A DNA stretch of 64,000 bases from Colocasia esculenta (taxonomy: Eukaryota; Streptophyta; Magnoliopsida; Alismatales; Araceae), in the NCBI GenBank assembly GCA_014218235.1, contig CM024766.1:49255359-49319358 (forward strand), read 5' to 3'. Made by a program: the position numbers and the translations under genes. Positions 34,248-46,458 of the stretch are shown piece after piece. A model generated the notes under the pieces. The model was not told the origin of the DNA. It saw only the letters and a program-made list of their open reading frames with translations, and made no database searches. Numbering within the stretch: position 1 is the first letter of the stretch; every line of letters starts with the position of its first letter.

Positions 34248-35580
34248 TGTTGGGTTCATATTTTGGAAACTAAGTGAATTCATATTCTAAATGATAAATG
34301 ATAATCAAACAATGTTTTTAATGATGAATGAGTTGAATTGAGGTTTCATACATGTCAATTAACATGATACAATATTTGGTTATCTATGTTTTCATTATAC
34401 CTAACTATACATGTTTTATCATGTAAGTACAAGTGCAAATAACCAAGCCTTCACAAATCATGAGAAAATGATCACATGTACATTATATACATGTACCTGT
34501 CGACAGACCCAAAGGCATATGTCGACAGATGCCACAGTTGTGATCAGACAGAAAAGTGCTAAGTTCAGAAAAAGAGCACATGTCGACAGATGCTCAGAGA
34601 CTTGTCGACAGATGTCACAGACAGAAATGCCAGAGTTCTGTGTTTTGGCAAAATTGACCTTGTCTGTCGACAGATGGATGTCGCCTGTCGACAGATGCCA
34701 CAGACCAGAACAACCTGAAGTCTGTCTATTGCAAATCTGTTGCAATCTGTCGACAGACACTCAACACCTGTCGACAGACACAGAGAATCTTCAAATACGG
34801 AAACCTTCCTTCATATCCGAGATTGTGTTTTCAAGTTCCATGACTCTCCATATGAAAACACAACTATATAAGCATCCTTTTGAAGAGAATCTCGTACAGA
34901 AGCAGCCACAACCAAAAAACCCTAAAGCCAAGTCCAAGAGAAAAGAGTTGCTGCTGCTCTGCTTCAAGTCTGCAGTGCAGAGACCGAAAGATCTGTTGAT
35001 CCTGCAGTACTGAAGATAGATCGTCATGGATTCAACCTTCTCCATCAATCCAAAGCAGTCAAGTCGAAGTTTGAACTCCATCCAGACGTTCTCAGAAGAG
35101 TTCCACATCAGGATTTACTCCTATACTCTGAACTCTTCCTGTTTCACAATTCTTATCAATCGTGTGTGTGTTTGTGTGATTCAAGCGTCTCTTGTGCTTG
35201 AGATCACGTGTGTGTGTTGTTCTGATCGTGGGTGCACATCAGAAAACACGTGTGTGTGTGAGTTGTAGTCACCGAACTCGCTCATAAGCAGTTTATTCTC
35301 TGTGTGTGTGTGCCGTGGACGTAGGATACACTGTTGTGTACTCCGAACCACGTAAATCTGCGTGTCTCGTGGTTTGTTCGTTTCTACGATAGATGTTTGA
35401 TAGGCACGTTGCATATTCACACGCTAGATGGTTTCTACTTCATCTACACATAGTTTAGATCTTGATACTGTCTTGTTAATCTGTGCTTTGAGAAAAAGAA
35501 CGTGACAATAGTTTTTAAGAGACAGTAATCTATTCAACCCCCCTTCTAGATTACTATATTGGGAATTCCGCAACCCTTCA
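34248..35580 (+). mobile_element. Element E 3' LTR, complete
   Basis: It runs from TGTTGGGTTCATA to CCGCAACCCTTCA (1333 bp) and is followed by the target duplication GGAAA (35581-35585). It contains palindromes at 34497-34778, a TATA box at 34864-34873 and GT-rich stretches near 35160-35310. It supplies the 3' end missing from the 5' LTR. The unoccupied target site is preserved at 42586-42590. Confidence 0.95.
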
Positions 35581-35605
35581 GGAAATTATTTGCGCAGGAT
35601 TTGAG

Positions 35606-36701
35606 ATGGCTGATCGGAGAGATTGGGGAAGAGGTGGTGATGATCAGGAGGATAATACTCAGAGAATGATAGAATGGATATGGGAGAGTCTTACAGAGAT
35701 CTGCACTAGATTGGATCAGCCAGCATCCATACAGACAGCAGTGCCAATTGTGGAGGAGGCAGTGCCAGCAGCACCAGTTGTACCACCAGTAGGAGTTGAG
35801 GTACCACTTGTGGTGCCGTAGTTCCCGCAGTTCCAGCAAGGCCGGCTGCGGCAGAGGAGACCACAACTTTGGTGGAGAGGTTTCTGAGGTTATAGCCCCC
35901 TACTTATTCAGGTGGCCCTAACCCAGATACCGCTGAGCATTGGATCCATGAGATCGAGAGAGTCTTCGTGATTATGAGATGTTCTTCAGAGGATAAGGTT
36001 ATTTTAGCTACTTATCAGTTGAGGGGATTTGCTCAAGAATGGTGGAGGCTTAAGTTGCAGACTGCATATGTTGGAAGGACAGAGGATCAGATCACTTGGG
36101 TAGAATTTTTAGCAACTTTCAATGATACATTCTTCCCGTTGCAGATTCAGCAAGCAAAAAGAGAGCAATTTCGAACTCTACAACAAGAGAAGTTATCAGT
36201 GTTAGAATATCGGATGAGGTTCATGGCATTGAGCAGGTATGCTCCTTATGTGGTAACTGATAATATGATGATGGTAGAGTATTTTATTAGAGGGTTGAGA
36301 CCGGAATTGCAAGATGCAGTAGCTCCACTGATGTGCAGAACTTAGAGGAGGCAGCTCAGAGGGCAGTTGTGTTGGAGAGGACTTTGCAGTATAGACAGAG
36401 TCAGTCCCAAGTGAGTGGTTTTGGTAGTTTTCGTCTTCCCCAGCAGTCACAGGGTGTGAGTAAAGGGAAGGCACCTTCTGGAGCATCGTCGTCAGGTATT
36501 TCGAAGTGGGGTAAGCAGATTAAGAAATTTTTCCAAGGAGGTCGAGGCAGAGGCAGGCAGCAGGGTTTTCAGCAGGCTCGTGGCTATAGGCCACCGGTTC
36601 CAGAAGAGTCTCAGCAGAGTACAGTAGGTCAGCCATTCCGGGAGGTCAGGTGTTACTCTTGTGGACAGCCAGGACATTATGCTAGAGATTGTCCATCTTG
36701 A
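35606..36701 (+). pseudogene. gag: Element C gag (chromovirus)
   Basis: It starts at ATG 35606 (MADRRDWGRGG), a few bases after the C leader resumes. The gag core is at about 35895-36345 (HWIHEIERVFVIMRC...RGFAQEWWRLK...EYRMRFMALSRYAP) and the CCHC knuckle CYSCGQPGHYARDC is near 36655. A TAG at 35819-35821, a frameshift between there and 35890, a TAG before PPTYSGG, a frameshift near 36345 and a TGA at 36699-36701 break it. The last of these is in frame with pol, so gag-pol was a single frame. Confidence 0.85.
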
Positions 36702-39700
36702 GGATATGGTTATGGCAGAGGAACACAGCAGCAGCAACAGACATATCAGCCGCCAGCAGATAGAGGTAGAGGAGTACCTTTTCAGAGAGGAGGTCGAGGT
36801 CGAGTGATGTCCATCACCAGGGCGCAGGCAGAGGCATCAAATCTCATTGAAGGTATACTTCCAATCTTTGATTTCTCAGCTAGAATATTAATTGATCCGG
36901 GTGCCTCTCATTCATTTATTTCCGAAGATTTTCTGGATAGTATGGCTCATCCTTTAGAGGAAAAGCAGTGTGAGTTAGTTGTTGAAGTTCCTTCTGGTGA
37001 TTACATGCTTATTTCTAGTTATTTGGATGAAGTTCCTATAATGGTTTGTGGAAACCGATTACTGGCTCAGTTGTATGCTTTGGCTTTGAAAGAGTATGAT
37101 TTGATTCTGGGAATGGACTGGTTAGAGGCATATGGTGCTTTAGTAGACTGTAGAAAGAAGAGAGTCAGATTTTGTGGACCAGACGGGGTAGCTTTTGAAT
37201 TTCAAGGTATGCCCTTCTATTCTTCTAAGTTTATTATCTCTGCCTTTAGAACTAGAAGGTTGATTAATGACGGGTGTGTAGCATATCTTGCATCTGTGAG
37301 TCTAGTTGAGTTTGATAAGTCAGTAAAATCTGTGCCAGTGGTTAGAGAGTTTGTAGATGTATTCCCAGAAGATTTACCAGGATTAGCACCATGTAGAGAA
37401 GTGGATTTTATTATTGAGTTGCAACCGGGTAGCATACTGATTTCCAAGGCACCGTATAGAATGGCACCAGCAGAATTGAAAGAGTTAAAGAAGCAATTAC
37501 AGGAATTGTTAGAGAAGGGTTTTATCAGGCCAAGTCATTCACCGTGGGGTGCACCAGTGTTGTTTGTTAGAAAGAAAGATGGTAGTATGAGGATGTGCAT
37601 AGATTACCGGCAATTGAATAAAGTTACTATTAAGAATAAGTATCCACTCCCAAGAATAGATGATTTGTTTGATCAGCTCCAGTCAGCTAAGGTATTCTCC
37701 AAGATTGATTTAAGATCAGGGTATCATCAGTTGAGAATTAAAGAAGAGGATATTGAGAAGTCAGCTTTTAGGACCAGATATGGGCATTATGAGTTTGTAG
37801 TCATGCCATTTGGGTTGACTAATGTGCCAGCAGCTTTTATGAATTTGATGAATAGAATATTTCATCCGTATCTGGATCAGTTTATTGTTGTGTTTATTGA
37901 TGATATTTTAGTATATTCAACATCGGAGGAGGAGCATGCAGCACATTTGAGGATTACTTTGCAGATATTAAGAGAACATCAATTATATGCCAAGTTCAGC
38001 AAATGTGAATTTTGGCTGAAAGAGATTCAAATTTTGGGGCATGTGATTTCTGGTGAAGGAGTTGCGGTGGACCCAACAAAGGTAGAAGCAGTATTGAGAT
38101 GGGAGGAGCCAAAAACATTGTCAGAGATTAGAAGCTTTTTGGGGCTAGCAGGCTATTATAGAAGGTTTATTCAAGACTTTTCCAAGATAGCAGCTCCAAT
38201 GACTAAGTTGACCAGGAAGGGAGTTCCTTTTGTATGGTCTTCTGAGTGCAGGCGCAGTTTTGCGGAATTAAGGAAGAGGCTCACTTCAGCACCGATATTG
38301 GTGATTCCATCAGGCAAGGGTGGTTATGTGTTGTATACTGATGCATCCAGAAGAGGATTAGGAGCTGTGTTGATGCAACATGGTAAAGTTGTTGCTTATG
38401 CATCCAGGCAATTAAAGAAGCATGAAGAGAATTACCCGACTCATGATTTAGAGCTAGCAGCAGTGATATTTGCTTTGAAGATTTGGCGGCATTATTTATA
38501 TGGAGAAAGATTTGAGATATTCACTGATCATAAGAGCCTAAAGTACATTTTCTTGCAAAAAGATTTGAACTTGAGGCAACACAGATGGATGGAATATCTG
38601 AAAGATTATGATTTCAGTCTGGAATATCATCCAGGGAAAGCTAATGTGGTAGCTGATGCACTGAGTAGAAAAGCTGTTATGAATCAACTTATGATCAGGG
38701 AATGGAAACTATATGAAGATGTGGCAGAGAATTCACTGTATGTACCCAACAGTCAGCGAAGAGCAGTGTTAGCAAGCAGTACAATTGAACCTTCTTTGTA
38801 TTGGCAAATAGTGGAAGCTCAAAGAATAGATGACAAGTTGGCAGATATTCTCAGAATGGATGAAGTGACCTTGGGTCATGATAATGTGGTCAGGCTGAAA
38901 GGACGAGTGTATGTCCCAGCTGAGGCAGAAATTAAACAGAAAGTGCTAGAAGAAGCCCATAGGTCAAGATATACTATCCATCCGGGCAGTACTAAGATGT
39001 ATCAAGATCTGAAACGTTATCTTTGGTGGCCAAATATGAAACGAGAAATAGCAGAATTCATAGCAAGGTGTGCCATTTGTCAGTAGGTAAAAACAGAGCA
39101 TCAGAGACCATGAGGTTTGTTGCAGCCGTTGCCTATTCCACAGTGGAAATGGGATGATATAGCTATGGATTTTATAGTTGGGTTACCCAGTTCAGCAGGT
39201 CATAATGCAATTTGGGTATTTGTCGACAGATTAACAAAAGTTTGTAGATTGTTGCCAGTTAGTATGTCATGGCCAGTTGACAAACTAGCAAAGTTGTACG
39301 TTGAAAGAATAATACCGTTACATGGAATTCCAGTCACTATTATCTCAGATCGAGACCCAAGATTCACCTCTGGATTTTGGAGGAGTTTACAAAGGGTAAT
39401 AGGCATAGAGTTGAGATACAGTTTAGCATATCATCCGCAGACAGATGGACAGACAGAGAGGACCATCCAGACAATAGAAGATATGCTGAGAGCTTGTTGC
39501 CTAGTTTGGGGTAGTATTTGAGAATGACATTTAAGTATGGTAGAATTTGCATACAATAACAGCTACCAAGCAAGCATTGGGATGGCACCTTATGAAGCAC
39601 TTTATGGCAGACCATGCCGAACACCATTAAATTGGCATGAGGTTGGTGAGAAACAGATTTTGGGTCCAGAATTGGTTAGACAAAGTACAGATACAGTGAA

Positions 39701-40202
39701 ACTTATTAAAGAAAAGCTTCAAGCAGCTCAAAGTCGTCAGAAAAGTTATGCAGATGTCAAACGCAGGCCATTACAATTTGAAGTAGGAGATTATGTGTTA
39801 TTAAGAGTTTCTCCAACTAAAGGTATACTCAGGTTCAGCAAGCGGAGTAAATTAAGCCCCCGATATGTTGGTCCGTTCCAAATTACTGAAAGAATAGGAG
39901 AAACTGCTTATAGATTGGACCTGCCGACAGACTTTGCGAATGTTCATAATGTATTCCATGTTTCTATGCTCCGAAAGTATATTAAGGATCCGTCCCAAGT
40001 AATTAACTATCAAAGAGAGCAAGTGAAACCAGATATGACTATGCCAGAATATCCAATCCAGATTACAGGCCGCAGAACACAAAAGCTCAGAAATAAGAAC
40101 ATTGATTTGGTAAAGATCAGATGGGAAAACAGACAAGGTAGTGAAGATACATGGGAATTAGCAGAAGAAATGATGAAGACGTATCCATACTTGTTTGAGT
40201 AA
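36702..40202 (+). pseudogene. pol: Element C pol with chromodomain (Tekay/Del-type)
   Basis: A single frame runs over 3.5 kb with no frameshift, only stops: TAG 39084-39086, a TGA near 39111, and two TGAs near 39520-39527. Domains in order are the protease (ILIDPGASHSFIS, near 36885), RT (FIDDILVYS, near 37895), RNase H (YVLYTDASRRGLGAVL) and the integrase HHCC finger ending CAICQ. The integrase core follows (DFIVGLP, IISDRDPRFTSGFW, YHPQTDGQTERT), with an ALYGRPCRTPLNW block. At the C-terminus, about 40045-40200, is a chromodomain (KIRWENRQGSEDTWELAEEM...YPYLF). A chromodomain would direct integration to heterochromatin. The DPGA form of the protease motif is, to my knowledge, common in this lineage. 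Confidence 0.9.
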
Positions 40203-40313
40203 GCTTTTAATTTTTTTTTTTTAGGTGATAGTACCTGTCTGTTTGATTTGCAATTCTTGTGGTTGAATTCTATTTTAAATTTCGAGCACGAAATTTCTTT
40301 TAGGTGATAGTAA
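40203..40313 (+). other. Element C 3' untranslated region with degenerate polypurine tract
   Basis: A CGAGCACGAAATTTC segment typical of Tekay 3' ends is followed by TTTTAGGTGATAGTAA directly before the LTR, where a G-rich polypurine tract would be expected. A very similar TTTTAGGTGATAGTA also occurs at 40221. Confidence 0.6.
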
Positions 40314-42459
40314 TGTAGCGTATTGGCTATTCGGATCGATTTTCAATATGTTGTGAGGGCCAGTGTGTGGCCCATGTGATGTGTAGCAAGAATTTACGCA
40401 GGGTTTTGTGCATCGCGGACTGGCTGGTTTCAGCCCAAACAGTCAGTATGTGTTCTGTTCTTGACGCGACAGAGGGGTATGTCGCGACCTGAACGCGACA
40501 CTCAGGGATGTCGTGTTAGGGTAATCTCTGTTTTAGTTGATCATGGGCATGTGTGCCACGTGTCAAGTGCTGGGCTATCTTCGAAGGGGATTGCGACACC
40601 CAAGTACGTCGCGACCTGGTTGCAGTCGGACTTCATGTCGCGTTTCGAACCGCTGTGGGTTTTTAATAAACCCTGATAGAACCGAGCTCTCATAAGCTCA
40701 GCTCGGCCAGGGGAGGTGCTGTGCGAGGGTTTAAGGTCGACTTCGACTCTTGAGCATCGATTTGTCGCGTTCTCGCCGCGAGGATCGCGTGTGGAGCAGA
40801 AGGAACGCCAGTTTATCGTCAGTTTAAGGTTTTACATAGCAGGTAGGGAGATTCCACCCATTGTTCTTCGTGGAATTCGTGTATGTGTGGTTTGTGGGGT
40901 GTTTTACTATTTTATGATATTAGATACCATGCTAGGGTATCACAAAGAGCATGTAAAATGAACCAGAACTGGGTGTAACAGGAGGTTTCTAGGGTTTCTG
41001 GTGAAGGGGTTCGGATAGGGTTTTCACCTGCTAAGGCGACGGTCATGCCTGTCACGTTCTGAACGCGTCGGCGCGATATGTCCCGACCTGAAGGCGACCA
41101 TGCGACCTGTCGCGTTAGTAGCCGAACGCCGCAAATGTGCATGCGTTGGCAATATTTATGCATGTTTAATGCATTCTTTTGTATCGTGGGAGATTACCGT
41201 TGTGTTTGGAAATGTGTGTAATGATGCTGGGTCATCAATGTATGCTTGAGAATACTGCTCAAGAGATGAGCGTGTGGCTCTCATGGTAAAGTATGTGAGC
41301 AGCTTAGAGACTCACTTGTGGTTTTCGTGACATGCAAGTGTTTCTGTGTGCGTGGCAAGTAGTGTTACGCCTACCTTGGTTACCTATTCAGTTGGGAGCC
41401 ACAGGTTCCGAGGTGAGCCAGGCACGTGGGTGTGCTCGGGGTTTGTCCCGGTACAGTGGTACCGTAGGGTCTTGCCGTCTTCCTGGACACCCTCACTCCT
41501 GAGGAGAGTTGTCGTCCAGCTGAGGGAAAGACGACAGGGGACAGTGACTCTTGAGTTTGTTGTTTAGTCACCTGTAGCTCGCTCGTAGTTGGGGGATCGG
41601 ACACCAGTAGATGTACTGGACCCCAGCTAGTCCTGTTTCCAGTGCCTCACTTTAGGGAGCTTAGGCCAGAGTCCCTAAAGATGCCAGGCATGGGCCTACG
41701 GGGTGTGTGACCGTAGGTGTGGTGGTTTAGTTGGTCTCCACAGTCCTTGTTGTTTTAGTGGAGCAGCAGCTGGACCTTTCGTCCGTGGCTGCGAGACTGA
41801 GAGGTAGATCGGTGTGCTTGTCCAGGTCGGTTGCTGGTGTCGCGAGCCAGGCTACGTGGCCCGAGTTTGGCGTTTACCTACTTTAGATCGTACACCTGCT
41901 TGGGTCTTCCGTTTATTTATTATAGCTGTTTTGTTGAGATTGGCTAGCGGTAAGTATGTTTACAGCCTTAATAAACTATTAAAATGGCTTATATATATAT
42001 TGCTAGAGTAGCTCCTGCTTTAATTCCTTGTGTGTTGTTTTGCTCAGTTTCTGGGGGAGTGTCCCTACTGAGCCAGTGACTTGTGAGGCTCACCCCCCTA
42101 CCCTACCCCTTTCTGGTGAGGGAGAGAAGGAGATTTCCCGTCCTTCTTCTAGTTCCGAGCCGCACCGTAGCGGAGCAGGGTCTGCGCCACCTCGAGTAGT
42201 GTAAATTTCCTGGCTTGTATGCCTCGGGGTATGCCCCAGGATTCCTTTGTACTAGTTTTGGTTATAGTCGAGAAACTGGCTATGTAATCTCTGTAATTAT
42301 TTGTGGAATGAAATGTTTACTTCTGTCCAGTTGTTTCTTTATATTTCTACGGACGTTCGTGAATGGTATCCCTTGCGAGGCTTCGACCCGATCGCGGGAG
42401 ACGGAGCCGTGTCAAGCTCGTTATCAGGTTAACGGGTTTGAACGGTGTGGTCCGTCACA
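40314..42459 (+). mobile_element. Element C second LTR
   Basis: It is full length, TGTAGCGTATTGG to CCGTCACA, homologous to 22771-24917. Unlike a normal 3' LTR it is followed not by a target duplication but by a primer-binding site and gag leader, so it also serves as the 5' LTR of a truncated second unit. Confidence 0.9.
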
Positions 42460-42742
42460 GTTGGTATCAGAGCCTAGTCCGTATAAATGTAAGGGAACAA
42501 GGAAGTTATATAGCCTATTCTCTACTATAACCCACTGCTGGAAATGACCCTGGGTTTTATGTTGATTTGCGTTACGTTGTGTGTTGGAAATTATTTGCGC
42601 AGGATTTGAGATGGCTGATCAGAGAGATTAGGGAGGAGGTGGTGATGATCAGGAGGATAATACGCAGAGAATGATAGAACGGATATGGGAGAGTCTTACA
42701 GAGATCCGCACTAGATTGGATCAGCCAGCACCCGTACAGACA
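42460..42742 (+). mobile_element. Truncated second unit of C: primer site, leader, start of gag
   Basis: It holds a primer site at 42462-42473, the leader, the unoccupied E target site (GTTGGAAATTATTTG, 42583-42597), and gag from ATG 42611 to about codon 44. A TAG replaces the tryptophan codon soon after the start (RD*GGGGDD). A CAGCACCCGTACA segment is repeated twice at the broken end. Homology to element C stops near 42742. Confidence 0.85.
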
Positions 42743-43159
42743 GCACCCGTACAAACAAAGAGGATATAGTTTTACCATGTACATACCTTTCCTCTTATTT
42801 TAAATCAAACAAAAAAAATGAAAAATCCAAAATCTAAAAAAATTAGTGGTAACATGTATATATGTACTAACGTTTTCCTTATTTTCCTTATTTTCTTACT
42901 CAAAAAAAGAAAAAAGGAAAAAAATGCATGTGCATATTTCCTCTTAAGTGTTGTGGATGCAGGAATCAAAACACAAAGGCACACCATTCAAGCACAACAA
43001 GTACAAAATCCACAAAAGTCCACTATAAAGGATAAAGTTCTGTACATATCATGACAGGGGCATACCCCTAGTAGTACAATTCACTCCTCTCTCCTCTCTT
43101 CCGCACTAGGCCTCTGCCTACGTGAGCTGCTTACCTCCTCCTCCTCTATCTCCCGACGC
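42743..43159. other. AT-rich spacer between C remnant and antisense gene
   Basis: A-rich and T-rich runs dominate. The stretch could hold further 3' exons or untranslated sequence of the minus-strand gene that follows, but I see no reliable coding segment. Confidence 0.5.
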
Positions 43160-45309
43160 TAGTCTGGGAGAGGAGGTCTCCTCGCCACCGACGCCTCGGG
43201 TCGTAGACCTCCTCGCACCACTGACGGGTCCCCTAGGGACACAATGTCGTCAAGTGATGCGAAGGCCGACCCCGTCCTCCTCTGCGCCTCCTGCTGGGCC
43301 TGCTGCTACTGCTCCCAGCGCTTCTTCAGCACCCGGTCCTTCAAAATCTCATAGCTCATGGAAATCTCTACCCGAGCCCTCTCTGCATCTCTCTCTCGCT
43401 CCCTCGCCTCCTTCCCCCGCTCCCTCGCCTCAAGCAGGCGACCCTCCACCCTTGACATGTCAGGTCAAACAAATCATGTGCAAAAAAGGTAGTGATTCAG
43501 TATCTCACCTCTGACTCCAGCTCTTGAGTCCTCGCCTCGAGCTCCTAGACCCTCGCCTGCGCCCGGTCCAGGGCCTCCTGTAATCGGACCGCCAGGTCCC
43601 CTCTGGCAGGCTGTGCAGACGAGCCCGCCCCCGCATCTCTGCTCGCCTGCAGCCTCGCTAGCTCTCCCTTCTACATTCACCATACCTTGGTCAAAAATCA
43701 AATCAAATAATTTCAAATTTCAAATCATTGGTGAGATGTGGCTTACCAACGTCCGTATCTCCGCGGGAAGCCTCTCTAGCTCCACGGCCTGCTCCGCCAA
43801 CCTCCCTCAAGTAGCCACACCCCCTGGGACTCTGGCATCTGTCATTCACACTTCAAGGTTAGAATTTAATCAATTAAATGACAAGGACTAGAATTAGAAG
43901 TTTACTCACCGCTCTCCAGTCTAGCCGGAGTCGCCCGGCGTAGCGTGCGCTGTAGCTCTCTAGGTGCGCCGAGCTGTTCTGGAGGTCGGTGTGGCAGTGG
44001 ATCTGCTCCCCTCTGGCTCGCTAGTAGGCGACCATGCTTCCGTGCTCCTCGCCCCAATCCTTGTCCTCAGCAAAGAAGCGTCGGCGGGAGTGCCCCTCTC
44101 TCCCTAGAGAGGGTACCTCTACGGCCGGCTGATGCCAACCCAGGGTTTGCACCACCAGCTCAAGGTAGAGGGGCTCGCACGTCCCCAGGCAGAGTAGGAG
44201 GAGGTGGAGTTCGAAGAGCGGCCGACCTGCCGCCACCACCAGGTGGGATACATCTGCCTCCCCCACATATGGAGTCCAAACCACCTATAAAAAAGAGAAC
44301 ATTGGTCAGTCACATTAAAGAGCAATTGAAAGGAAGAAGGAGAGCTAGTTGAAATTTGTACCTGGTCATGGGGGTAGTGGTCCAGTGCCCGCCCGTACAT
44401 CCTCTGCACGCCGGTCTGTCACCCGCGGATCGGGCGTCACCTCCTACCGGGTAATGATGGGGACCATGGCCTGGCTCCCCTCTCTCTGTACCCCGCGTTC
44501 CATGGGGAAGCGGGTGTACCCCCAGATCTGCAAGAAGAAAAGCAATGTCAGTCAAGCAGTTTATCAATTTAATTCAATGATGAGCATGAAAGAAAATTTA
44601 CGTACCTGTAGAAAAGGGGTGAAACCCCCGGTGCTCTGAGAACGCCGCGAGATACTGGGGAGGAGTGAGAAGAGATGCCCCAGCATCACGGCGCCCCAAG
44701 CATACCTGCCTGCCTGCTCAAGGTCCTGGAGTAGGAGCACGAACTTGCAATTCATCTGAGATGACTACGTCGCGAAGAGAAGACGCCCGAACAGGTAGGC
44801 GACGAAGATCCAGACTGATCTCTCCTCGCTCCAGTCCACCAACCGGATCGACCGCCATACTCCAGTATAGAACACATCTAGTGTCTCTAAGGGGCCTCTC
44901 CTTCCTCCTCTCAGTCCAACGGCCTCCAACAGTGACTCGAGCAGAATGCTCTGGATCTGTCTCCTCCTGCCAGCCACAAACTCTGGTCCCAACAGCTCCA
45001 CCACGTCATCGTGGTAGTCCCTCCTCTCCTGTCCCACCACTGGCTCTCCCTGAACCAGTAGTCTAGTTAGATACACCACATCCTCCAATGTGGGTATCAT
45101 GTGTCCCCAAGGCATGATGAATGCCTTGCAATCCTCCTCCCACCTCTATCTCAGCACCTCTAAGTATGGTACGTCTACGTGGAATGGGTGCACTGACAAT
45201 AGATGTCCAAATCCCATCGGGAAATCCTGGTCTGTTGGGCCTCTGGCAGTGCCCGGTACCACGCCCAACATAGGTCCCAAGTCACTCTGCTCCTCATTCT
45301 GCCTTTGCC
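43160..45309 (-). pseudogene. Plant mobile-domain (PMD/MAIN-like) gene, antisense inside element B
   Basis: Minus-strand exons with good splice sites can be traced: 45309-44606, 44527-44362, 44284-43910, 43838-43747, 43670-43509 and a last exon from about 43450 to 43160. Exon 1 encodes the PMD hallmark (MPWGHMIPTLEDVVYLTRLLVQGEPVVG), preceded by HLLSVHPFHVD. Later parts (QAGRYAWGAVMLGHLF, IWGYTRFPM, VVWTPY...VQTLGWHQPAVEVP) complete the domain. The last exons encode a charged coiled coil. Stops occur at 45146-45148 and 44765-44767, in exon 2 at ITR*EV and in exon 3 at VAY*RARG; the last two replace tryptophan. There is a frameshift near 44420. PMD proteins occur both as host MAIN/MAIL factors and as transposon cargo; the location inside B favours cargo. 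Confidence 0.75.
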
Positions 45310-46458
45310 CTGCAAAAACACAGAAAAGTCAATGTCAGCACCGATTGCCATTAAGGAGAAGTTAACGGCAATGGGTATGTCATTTACATAGAGTTGGCGG
45401 CAAAGGGGGTGGACGTCGGGTTCTAATAGTTGACGTCCATACCTTGACATCAAGTTCCTCTTGACGGCCAGCATCTAGACATCAAGAGGAACCCGACGTC
45501 TACCAGTGTGGACGTCAAATTCCTGTCAAAACTGCCGGGTTCTCCCCTATTTCCCCCTCTTTTCCACTTTGTACACATCCACACAAGGGTTTTTAAGGTT
45601 CGATTGGACTACCTTGGGTCGTCGTTGGTGCCTCCCGGCCGCCTCTGCCGCTGTTTCTTCCCCCTATCCATCACCGTCCAATCCTTCCCCCTCCGACGCG
45701 CCATCACCACCGGCCGCCATAGTCATTTCTTCCTCCGCCATGCTCTCCTCCGCAGTCCCTTCTTCCTCCTCCTCTTCCCTCGGTTGGGGATGAGTCTGCA
45801 GTACCGTTGCCAAGCATTTCTTCCTCGCCATTTAGGAGAAGAATCTGAAAAAGGGTAAAGAAATGCAGAAAGAGAAAAGGAATTTGGGAGGGTTTGATGG
45901 ATTAGAAAGGGAGGAAGGGTTTCAGAAAAGAGTAAAGAGGTGTGTGAAGGAAGAAGAAGCGTCTTCAGCGGTTATGGCAGGTGAAGAGGCGCCGATGACG
46001 CGCCGTTTGACAAAAGCTGATCTTTTAAAATTAACGTCAAGTGGGGCCGTCGTCTACATATCATTTGATGTCACTTGTCCGACCGTTGATTTCTCTTGAC
46101 AGCCACCGGGTGGCCGTCTATGTCTGGCCCCGAGGCATCCCTGTCAGACCTCGATATCCGATCAACGACCGGGTGGTGGACGTCTACTTTGAAGTAGGCG
46201 GCCACTTATCGGGACGTTGACTGTCTTCCTGGTGGTTAACAACATACCTATGGCCGTCTACCTGTTCTTGTGCATCCATCGATGTGGATGCCAATCCCTT
46301 CACACTCAGTCCTCACAGAACACTCAATTGAGGGCTATTTGACACTTCATTGGATCCATTCCACACAACTCAAGCCATTCAACACAATTGGACACAATGC
46401 AACTCATTGTTTATTCATTCTAACTTGTGTCACACTTATTTGGAGTTGAGAAAGTACA
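45310..46458 (-). other. Upstream region of the PMD gene with GACGTC repeats and a candidate 5' exon
   Basis: On the minus strand an acidic reading frame starts at ATG 45831 (MARKKCLATVLQTHPQPREEEEEEG) and ends at a possible splice site CCAAG/GTAGTC near 45621, with one TAG inside. It may be the 5' exon of the PMD gene. Between 45360 and 45530, and again at 46080-46260, GGACGTC, GTTGACGTC and GGCCGTCTAC motifs recur. No other gene is seen. Confidence 0.4.

Noticed and set aside
39222..39231. TTGTCGACAG inside the C integrase as a regulatory palindrome
   Set aside because: It is a single imperfect copy within codons for FVDRL, a conserved integrase segment, so coincidental.
35606..40202. Endogenous pararetrovirus (caulimovirid)
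   Set aside because: The LTRs, integrase and chromodomain show a Ty3/gypsy chromovirus; no movement protein or coat-protein features are seen.
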